Source: Klebsiella sp. BIGb0138 (GTDB lineage Bacteria; Pseudomonadota; Gammaproteobacteria; Enterobacterales; Enterobacteriaceae). From it: a DNA stretch of 64,000 bases. Position 1 is the stretch's first letter. Every line of letters starts with the position of its first letter. A program made the translations under genes and the position numbers. Where the stretch lies: contig NZ_SMCV01000001.1 in assembly GCF_004342285.1 (NCBI RefSeq), positions 744,001 through 808,000 on the forward strand, given 5' to 3'. The notes beneath the pieces were generated by a model. The model was not told the origin of the DNA and did not search any database. It saw only the letters and a list, made by a program, of their open reading frames with translations. Below are positions 57,015 to 64,000 of the stretch, in pieces.

Positions 57015-57274
57015 ATGGTCAACCCGCAGTTAAAAGCCGTTATTGAAGCCTGCGATCGCGCTATTTCGCCGGAGGACTATGCCACCTTAATGGAATATTA
57101 CGCTGACGACGCCGTGCTGGTGGTGAAACCCGGCTGGATATTCCGACTCCGGAGGGCGGAATAACACAGGTCACGCGCCGCGCAACCTATGTCTTTCGCC
57201 TGCAGGGCCAGCGCTGGCTATGTACCATCGATAACTCCTGGCGCACCGACCTGCTGGCCTCGCCTGAGGTTTAG
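57015..57274 (+). pseudogene. Broken NTF2-like (SnoaL/DUF4440-type) gene
   Basis: The gene starts well: ATG 57015 has GGAGG upstream and reads [17 protein letters not shown]... up to VVKPG (near 57135). The frame then shifts and stops at a TAA (57159-57161). A later frame continues the family's C-terminus, [20 protein letters not shown] and WLCTIDNSWRTDLL, to a TAG at 57272-57274. An internal deletion of roughly 150-200 bases plus a frameshift is the simplest reading; the size is inferred from the normal length of such proteins. Its end overlaps the end of cysM by 4 bases. Confidence 0.75.
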
Positions 57275-58182
57275 ATACCCGCCCCCTGGCTGAAATGCTC
57301 TTCGCCGAAGACCCCGGTAGACAGGTAGCGATCGCCGCGATCGCAGACGATCGCCACCACCACCGCGCCGGGGTTTTCCCGCGCAATGCGTAACGCCCCC
57401 GCCACCGCGCCGCCGGAGCTGACGCCACAAAAAATACCTTCCCGCACCGCCAGCATACGCATGGTGTTTTCCGCATCCCGCTGGTGAATATCGAGTACCG
57501 CGTCGACCAGCGAAGCATTAAATATCCCCGGCATATATTCTGCCGGCCAGCGGCGAATTCCGGGAATGCTGCTGCCCTCCTCCGGCTGCAGCCCCACGAT
57601 GCTCACCGCTTTATCCTGTTCGCGCAGGAAGCGAGATACGCCGGTAATCGTACCGGTGGTGCCCATACTGGAGACAAAATGGCTGATTCGTCCTGCGGTC
57701 TGCTGCCAGATTTCCGGCCCGGTAGTGGTGTAATGCGCGTAGGGGTTATCCGGATTATTGAACTGATCCAGTAACTTACCTTCGCCGCGCTGCGCCATTT
57801 CCGCCGCCAGATCGCGTGCGCCTTCCATCCCCTGCTCTTTGCTGACCAGAATCAGTTCGGCGCCGTAGGCCAGCATCGCTGCCCGGCGCTCCTGGCTCAT
57901 GTTATCCGGCATCAGGAGCTTCATCTGGTAGCCTTTCAACGCCGCAATCATCGCCAGCGCGATGCCGGTATTGCCGCTGGTGGCTTCAATCAGCACGTCG
58001 CCGGGTTTGATTTCACCGCGCTTTTCGGCTTCCACGATCATCGAAAGCGCGGCGCGATCCTTAACCGAACCCGCCGGGTTGTTGCCCTCCAGTTTGACCC
58101 AGATTTCACTACCGTTATCCGGCCCCAGCCGTTGCAATTTCACCAGAGGAGTATTGCCGATGGTTTGTTCTAATGTATTCAC
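57271..58182 (-). CDS. cysM: O-acetylserine sulfhydrylase B
   Basis: Second cysteine synthase, able to use thiosulfate to form S-sulfocysteine. 303 residues. PLP Lys41 is in [29 protein letters not shown] and SSMGTTGTITGVSRFL are the substrate and phosphate loops. Start is GTG 58182. It lies downstream of cysPTWA, separated by a terminator hairpin that begins 15 bases before its start. Confidence 0.97.
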   Translation of the reverse strand: MNTLEQTIGNTPLVKLQRLGPDNGSEIWVKLEGNNPAGSVKDRAALSMIVEAEKRGEIKPGDVLIEATSGNTGIALAMIAALKGYQMKLLMPDNMSQERRAAMLAYGAELILVSKEQGMEGARDLAAEMAQRGEGKLLDQFNNPDNPYAHYTTTGPEIWQQTAGRISHFVSSMGTTGTITGVSRFLREQDKAVSIVGLQPEEGSSIPGIRRWPAEYMPGIFNASLVDAVLDIHQRDAENTMRMLAVREGIFCGVSSGGAVAGALRIARENPGAVVVAIVCDRGDRYLSTGVFGEEHFSQGAGI

Positions 58183-58196
58183 GGTTTTGACCCAAT

Positions 58197-58229
58197 AAAA
58201 AGGCCGGGTAGATTGTGCTTACCCGGCCT
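58197..58229 (-). terminator. Terminator between cysA and cysM
   Basis: Perfect 10-base stem AGGCCGGGTA / TACCCGGCCT with a nine-base loop and TTTTT on the minus strand. It lies about 90 bases after cysA. Confidence 0.85.
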
Positions 58230-58319
58230 GCAACCATCCCGGATGACGGCGCATCACGCCCTGTCCGGATTACCAAACCCTGCCGTTGCGTTCACGGCGA
58301 TAAACTGGAGATTAAGCTA

Positions 58320-59414
58320 TCAGGCCGATTCAGCCAGAGCAAGCTCCTCACGCGGTTCGATACGCTCATTGCCGTTATACAAGCGCGCATTCTGTAAGCC
58401 GACGAACAGCCGTTCGCCGCGATACGGCGCGTCATCGCCCGGAAGAACCACGGTCAGCGGTTCGTCATACCAGCCCAGAGGCTGCACGACCAGCTGGGTG
58501 TAGTGTCCTTTCGGACTGGCTTCCAGAACCTGCACCGGCAGCGGTGAGTCCAGACTGGTGCGGCGGCTGATGTCAACTTCCCACGGGCGCAGGAACAGGT
58601 CTACGGGCCCCTGATAAGACGGGGTATAACCTAACGGCCAGCGGTGCGCGCCAACATGAAACTGGCCGCCGCGAATAGTGCCTTTCAGGCGGTTAACCTC
58701 CCCCATAAACTCCAGCACGAAGCGGGTGGACGGCTCGCGCCAGACCTGTTCCGGCGCATCGGCCTGTTCAATATTGCCCTGGCTCATTACCACCACCCGG
58801 TTCGCGACTTCCATCGCCTCCTCCTGGTCGTGGGTGACAAACACGCTGGTAAACTTCAGCTCTTCATGCAGCTGACGCAGCCAGCGACGCAGCTCTTTCC
58901 GCACCTGGGCATCCAGCGCGCCGAAAGGTTCGTCAAGCAGCAGAATTTGCGGCTCCACCGCCAGCGCGCGCGCTAACGCCACGCGCTGTTTCTGCCCGCC
59001 GGAAAGCTGGGCCGGGTAACGATCCGCAAGATGCGCCAGCTGCACCATTTCCAGCAGCCGGGTCACTTTGGCCTTAATGCCCGCCGCGTTCGGGCGTTCA
59101 CGACGCGGCAGTACCGACAGGCCAAAGGCGATGTTTTCAAATACCGTCATATGACGGAACAGGGCGTAGTGCTGGAAGACGAAACCCACTTTACGGTCGC
59201 GCGCGTGCACCCGGCTCACATCAGTACCGTGGAAACGAATATGGCCGCTGGTTTGATTCTCCAGGCCGGCGATGATCCGCAGCAGCGTGGTTTTCCCGGA
59301 GCCGGATGGCCCCAGCAGCGCAACCATCTGCCCGGAAGGGATATCCAGAGAGATATCATTCAGCACCTGGGTGCGACCAAACGACTTCTTAATATTGGCA
59401 ATCTCAATGCTCAT
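58320..59414 (-). CDS. cysA: Sulfate/thiosulfate ABC transporter ATPase
   Basis: ATP-binding subunit of the CysPTWA importer; 364 residues. Walker A is [16 protein letters not shown], the signature [16 protein letters not shown], and Walker [13 protein letters not shown], with the switch His in [12 protein letters not shown]. The C-terminal domain is the TOBE-like regulatory part. It overlaps the cysW end by 11 bases. Confidence 0.98.
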   Translation of the reverse strand: MSIEIANIKKSFGRTQVLNDISLDIPSGQMVALLGPSGSGKTTLLRIIAGLENQTSGHIRFHGTDVSRVHARDRKVGFVFQHYALFRHMTVFENIAFGLSVLPRRERPNAAGIKAKVTRLLEMVQLAHLADRYPAQLSGGQKQRVALARALAVEPQILLLDEPFGALDAQVRKELRRWLRQLHEELKFTSVFVTHDQEEAMEVANRVVVMSQGNIEQADAPEQVWREPSTRFVLEFMGEVNRLKGTIRGGQFHVGAHRWPLGYTPSYQGPVDLFLRPWEVDISRRTSLDSPLPVQVLEASPKGHYTQLVVQPLGWYDEPLTVVLPGDDAPYRGERLFVGLQNARLYNGNERIEPREELALAESA

Positions 59415-60279
59415 GATTTCCCTCCTGTTGCGCGCGTTTTTCCTGATTGGCCAGGCGCCATTGCAACATACTCTTTAAAAACAGGGTCAAAATAGCCATT
59501 AACGTCAGCAGGGCTGCGGCGGTAAAGGAACCCACGGTGTTGTAGTCCTGCTCCAGTAATTCAATTTGCAGCGGCAGTGACAGGGTTTCGCCGCGAATCG
59601 ATCCCGACACGACCGATACCGCGCCAAACTCACCGATGGCGCGCGCGTTGGTCAGCACCACGCCGTACAGCAGCGCCCAGCGGATATTCGGCAAGGTAAC
59701 CCGACGGAACATCTGCCAGCCGGACGCGCCGAGCAGAATCGCCGCTTCATCTTCCTGACTGCCCTGGCTCATCATCACCGGCACCAGCTCACGCACCACA
59801 AACGGACAGGTGACGAAGATAGTCGCCAGCACCATGCCCGGCCAGGCAAACATAATTTGCAGGTTATGCTCGTCCAGCCAACCGCCAAGCGGGCCGTTGG
59901 AGCCGTAAAACAGCAGATATACCAGACCCGCCACGACCGGCGAGACGGCGAAAGGAATATCCAGCAGCGTCAGCAGCAGCTGGCGCCCCGGGAAGTTAAA
60001 GCGCGTCACCAGCCACGCCAGCAGCGTGCCGAAGATCAGGTTTACCGGCACGGTAATCAAGGCGATCATCACCGTCAGCCAGATAGCGTGCAGCATGTCC
60101 GGGTCGGCAAGGTTGTGCAGGACCGGCATCAGCCCTTTGCCAAAGGCCTGAACAAAGATATACACCATCGGCACGATCAGAATGAAGGCGGAAACCAGCA
60201 TTCCGGTACCAATCAGAAACCATTTCCCCCAGTTGATGCGGGGGGCATCGTAACGCTTCAATTGAGTAACTTCCGCCAT
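59404..60279 (-). CDS. cysW: Sulfate/thiosulfate ABC permease CysW
   Basis: Membrane subunit of 291 residues with six helices. The EAA loop, where CysA docks, reads [29 protein letters not shown]. It starts with its ATG overlapping the cysT stop (TAATG). Confidence 0.97.
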   Translation of the reverse strand: MAEVTQLKRYDAPRINWGKWFLIGTGMLVSAFILIVPMVYIFVQAFGKGLMPVLHNLADPDMLHAIWLTVMIALITVPVNLIFGTLLAWLVTRFNFPGRQLLLTLLDIPFAVSPVVAGLVYLLFYGSNGPLGGWLDEHNLQIMFAWPGMVLATIFVTCPFVVRELVPVMMSQGSQEDEAAILLGASGWQMFRRVTLPNIRWALLYGVVLTNARAIGEFGAVSVVSGSIRGETLSLPLQIELLEQDYNTVGSFTAAALLTLMAILTLFLKSMLQWRLANQEKRAQQEGNHEH

Positions 60280-61112
60280 TAGTGACCTACCACACGTCGA
60301 CCAAAGCGACTTTGCAGGGTGTTGATGGAAAACAGCAGCAGCAGCGAGGCCGCAAGGATCACCGAGGCAATCGCGCTCGCCGCCGGGTAATCAAACTCCT
60401 GCAGACGCACGAAAATCATCAGCGAGGTCACTTCGGTTTTCCACGCAATATTACCGGCGATGAAAATCACCGCGCCAAACTCGCCAAGGCTGCGGGTAAA
60501 CGACAACGCAATCCCGGCCAGCAGCGCCGGAGAGAGTTCGGGCAGCACCACTTTGCGAAAGCTCTGCAGGCGCGTGGCGCCAAGCGTTTCCGCCGCTTCT
60601 TCATACTCCGGACCCAGCTCTTCCAGTACCGGCTGTACGGTGCGCACCACGAACGGAATACTGGTAAACGCCATCGCCACCGCGATCCCAAGCCAGGTAT
60701 AGGTCACCTTGATATCAAACTGCGCCAGCCACTCGCCGTAAAAGCCGTTAACCGAAAACAGCGAAGCCAGCGTCAGGCCCGCAACCGCCGTCGGCAGCGC
60801 AAACGGCAGATCCATCAGCGCATCAAGCAGCGTACGACCCGGAAAGCGGTAGCGCGTCAGGATCCAGGCCATCAGCAGGCCAAATACGCCGTTAAAAATT
60901 GAGGCAACAAACGCTGACAGCAGCGTTACTTTATAGGCGGCCACCACCTGCGGGTTGGTGACCACATCCCAGTACTGCCCCCAGGTCATCTGCGCCAGCT
61001 GCATTACCAGCGCGCTAAGGGGTAACAACAGAATCAAACAGACAAACAGCAGGCTGGTGCCGAGACTCAGGGTAAAGCCCGGCAGCACGCGCTTAGACGC
61101 AGCAGCAAACAT
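60279..61112 (-). CDS. cysT: Sulfate/thiosulfate ABC permease CysT
   Basis: Membrane subunit of 277 residues, partner of CysW; also called cysU. The EAA loop reads EYEEAAETLGATRLQSFRKVVLPELSPALL. Its start overlaps the cysP stop (TAATG). Confidence 0.97.
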   Translation of the reverse strand: MFAAASKRVLPGFTLSLGTSLLFVCLILLLPLSALVMQLAQMTWGQYWDVVTNPQVVAAYKVTLLSAFVASIFNGVFGLLMAWILTRYRFPGRTLLDALMDLPFALPTAVAGLTLASLFSVNGFYGEWLAQFDIKVTYTWLGIAVAMAFTSIPFVVRTVQPVLEELGPEYEEAAETLGATRLQSFRKVVLPELSPALLAGIALSFTRSLGEFGAVIFIAGNIAWKTEVTSLMIFVRLQEFDYPAASAIASVILAASLLLLFSINTLQSRFGRRVVGH

Positions 61113-62128
61113 TACTTACGCCCCGCCGCCAGCAGTTTGTCCAGCTCACCGCCGCTGGCAAAGTGCGTTTTCATCACCTGCGGCCAGGAGCCAAACTGGT
61201 CTTCCACGCGGAACAGATCCACCTGTGGGAATTTATCTTTTAACGTATCCATCACCGCCGGGTTGTTCACCCGGTAGTAGTAGTCGGTAATGATGGTCTG
61301 CGCCTGCGGGCTGTAGAGCCAGTTCAGATAGGCTTTCGCCGCTTTTTCGGTGCCGTTGGCTTTGACGTTTTTATCCACCCACGCGACCGGGAACTCCGCC
61401 AGGATATTGACCTTCGGCACCACCACTTCAAAACCCTGCGCTTCATACTGTTTGCGGATGTTGTTCACTTCCGATTCAAAGCTAATCAGCACGTCGCCCA
61501 GCCCGCGTTCGGCAAAGGTAGTGGTCGCTCCGCGGCCGCCGGTATCAAACACTTCCACGTTTTTCAGGAAGCGGGTCATAAACTGTTCGGTTTTGGCTTT
61601 ATCGCCGCCGTCGGATTTATCCGCCGCACCCCACGCCGCCAGATAGGTATAACGCGCGTTGCCCGAGGTTTTCGGATTCGGGAACACCAGCTTGACGTCC
61701 GGACGCGCCAGATCGCTCCATTCGTGAATGTTCTTCGGGTTGCCCTTACGCACCAGGAACGCCATGGTGGAATAGAACGGCGAGCTGTTGTTCGGCAGAC
61801 GGGCCTGCCAGTCGGCAGGAATCAGATTGCCTTTGTCATGCAGAATCTGCACGTCGGTGACCTGGTTGTAGGTCACCACATCAGCCTTTAAGCCCTGCAG
61901 TATCGCCAGCGCTTGCTTAGATGAGCCGGCATGGGACTGTTTAATGGTCAGCGTATCGCCGGCATTATCTTTCGCCCACTGCTGCTCAAACGGCGGGTTA
62001 AGGGCGGCAAACAGCTCGCGGGAGACATCGTAAGAACTGTTCAGCAATTCAGTCGCCTGAGCCTGCGCAACCAGCAGCACAGAAGCCGCCAGCGCCAGAT
62101 ATCCTTTGTTCAGTGATTTAACGGCCAT
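61112..62128 (-). CDS. cysP: Thiosulfate-binding protein CysP
   Basis: Periplasmic binding protein of 338 residues. The signal peptide ends at AQAQA before [15 protein letters not shown]. The family motifs [19 protein letters not shown] and [17 protein letters not shown] are clear. First gene of cysPTWA. Confidence 0.97.
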   Translation of the reverse strand: MAVKSLNKGYLALAASVLLVAQAQATELLNSSYDVSRELFAALNPPFEQQWAKDNAGDTLTIKQSHAGSSKQALAILQGLKADVVTYNQVTDVQILHDKGNLIPADWQARLPNNSSPFYSTMAFLVRKGNPKNIHEWSDLARPDVKLVFPNPKTSGNARYTYLAAWGAADKSDGGDKAKTEQFMTRFLKNVEVFDTGGRGATTTFAERGLGDVLISFESEVNNIRKQYEAQGFEVVVPKVNILAEFPVAWVDKNVKANGTEKAAKAYLNWLYSPQAQTIITDYYYRVNNPAVMDTLKDKFPQVDLFRVEDQFGSWPQVMKTHFASGGELDKLLAAGRK

Positions 62129-62215
62129 TGCGCACCCTTATTAATTTGATGACTTTCTTATAGCCATAATATTTATAACGAGTGTGAAAGGAGTAACGGT
62201 TTTATATACCGTTTG
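62129..62215 (-). promoter_or_regulatory. CysB-controlled cysP promoter region
   Basis: On the minus strand CGTTATAAATATTATGGCTATAAGAAAGTCAT matches in parts the E. coli cysP promoter region, where CysB with N-acetylserine activates. AATAAGGGTGCGCA precedes the ATG. Confidence 0.65.
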
Positions 62216-62337
62216 GCGATTTGGAAGTCGAAAAGAGAATAAGCCGCCCGGAAGCCATTCCTGCCGACGGGGTAAGCGAAGCTTCAGAGGAGATCAGCCC
62301 TCCTCCGATGGGTGGAGGGCCAGGGCGCAGAGAAGGT
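62216..62337. other. Intergenic region between cysP promoter and yfeX
   Basis: Contains the hairpin GCCCTCC / GGAGGGC (62298-62321) about 20 bases after the yfeX stop, without T-run; perhaps the end of the yfeX transcript. No gene is seen. Confidence 0.4.
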
Positions 62338-63321
<984 letters not shown>

Positions 63322-63331
63322 TCAGATCAAA

Positions 63332-63907
63332 TTAGCGGTGCCAGATAATTTTGCTGACTTTCCAGTTTTTCAGCGTGTCGTCGGCGGGCATCAGCTCTTC
63401 CGGACCGTTCCAGTGGCCGGTAAACGCGTAGCTGATATGCTGGCTGCCGTCGGCTTTACACTCGACAACGGCCCCGTTATCGCTGCTGCCCTTCTGACAG
63501 TGGCCGAACGCCTTGCTGTACAGCTCGCTAAAGGGGGTGCCGACCTGCACGCCGCCGTCGGTTTTAATATCGCTATCCCGCACTTCGATACGGTTGATGG
63601 TGCCGGCGTCGCCGTTGATAGTCATGGCGACTTTGTCATCTTTCAGCGCCTCATAGTAGCGCACGATATTGCCATTGGCGGTTTTCATCCCGCTGCGCAG
63701 ACGATAGCTGCCGCCGAGCGCATCGCTGATGGCCTGCTCGTTAAGCGGGGTGGCTGCCGTCAGTTTGCCCACGCCCTGCTCGGTCACCACCATGGAAGAA
63801 CCGAACCAGTTCCAGGGATACGCCGCTGACCAGTTGACGGCGCTCATCGTGGAGCAGCCGGTTAACGCCAGCGGTAAGGCGCAGAGAAGTAAACGTAGCG
63901 ATTTCAT
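63332..63907 (-). CDS. yfeY: Lipoprotein YfeY
   Basis: Predicted outer-membrane lipoprotein of 191 residues. The lipobox is LALTGC with Cys18. The mature chain holds VNWSAAYPWNWFGSSMVVTEQGVG and Cys pairs (AFGHCQKG, VVECKADG) which could form a disulfide. Known in E. coli as an RpoE-regulated gene of unknown role. GGACG lies before the ATG. Divided from yfeX by 94 bases. Confidence 0.92.
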   Translation of the reverse strand: MKSLRLLLCALPLALTGCSTMSAVNWSAAYPWNWFGSSMVVTEQGVGKLTAATPLNEQAISDALGGSYRLRSGMKTANGNIVRYYEALKDDKVAMTINGDAGTINRIEVRDSDIKTDGGVQVGTPFSELYSKAFGHCQKGSSDNGAVVECKADGSQHISYAFTGHWNGPEELMPADDTLKNWKVSKIIWHR

Positions 63908-64000
63908 AACATCGTCCTTTCTTGTTAATTTGACCCCTGTTGGAGTGCGGGATCGGCAAAAAGTGCCGTTAAAGCCGATCTTCCTGGAAACAGGCTTTAA

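Noticed and set aside
63908-64000. Possible end of another gene upstream of yfeY
   Set aside because: Too little sequence is visible; several short open frames exist and none is recognisable. GATCGGC / GCCGATC forms a hairpin here, but its role is unclear.

Overview
The window is chromosomal DNA of an enterobacterium. Gene order from yfcJ to yfeY follows the Escherichia coli fabB-to-yfeX segment almost gene for gene. Several departures point to the Klebsiella/Raoultella group rather than Escherichia: ipdC plus an aldo/keto reductase between yfeO and ypeC, ptsJ divergent from pdxK, cynR-cynX next to argW, and no ypdC or fry genes between ypdB and glk. The genus call is an inference from gene content and protein similarity recalled by eye.

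Layout. (1) 1-3.6 kb: an accessory sugar locus with a BglH-like porin (cut by the left edge), a PTS EIIC and EIIB of the lactose/cellobiose family, and a divergent GntR/UTRA regulator that ends 2 bases from yfcJ. (2) 3.6-22.2 kb: core genes. These are yfcJ; fabB divergent from mnmC across a FabR operator; the leftward prmB-aroC-mepA-yfcA-epmC-yfcL set with several TAATG couplings; smrB; sixA; the fatty-acid genes fadIJ and fadL, with three FadR sites recognised by eye; yfcZ, mlaA, yfdC and tRNA-Arg argW. (3) 22.2-24.7 kb: cynR and a cynX-type transporter with a 41-codon ORF where cynT and cynS would be expected. (4) 25-36.5 kb: ypdK, alaC, the ypdA/ypdB two-component system, glk, yfeO, ipdC, an aldo/keto reductase, ypeC and mntH. 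(5) 36.7-43.9 kb: nupC, pdeA, two tRNA-Ala, yfeC-yfeD, gltX and a tRNA array (three Val, one Lys), followed by an interrupted copy of the tRNA-Lys 3' end. (6) 43.9-64 kb: yfeR/yfeH, ypeB, ligA, zipA, cysZ, cysK, ptsHI-crr, pdxK/ptsJ, a broken NTF2-like gene, cysM, cysPTWA, yfeX and yfeY.

How the genes work together. Sulfate assimilation (cysZ, cysK, cysM, cysPTWA) forms one theme. The general PTS (ptsHI-crr) supplies phosphate to EII complexes such as the one at the left edge. Fatty-acid synthesis and degradation meet at fabB, fadIJ and fadL. The most unusual spots are the interrupted tRNA-Lys-like copy at 43763-43888, the reduced cyn locus with its coupled micro-ORF, and the deletion-frameshift pseudogene before cysM. 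I did not see a clearly new multi-gene system; the window is mostly conserved core chromosome.
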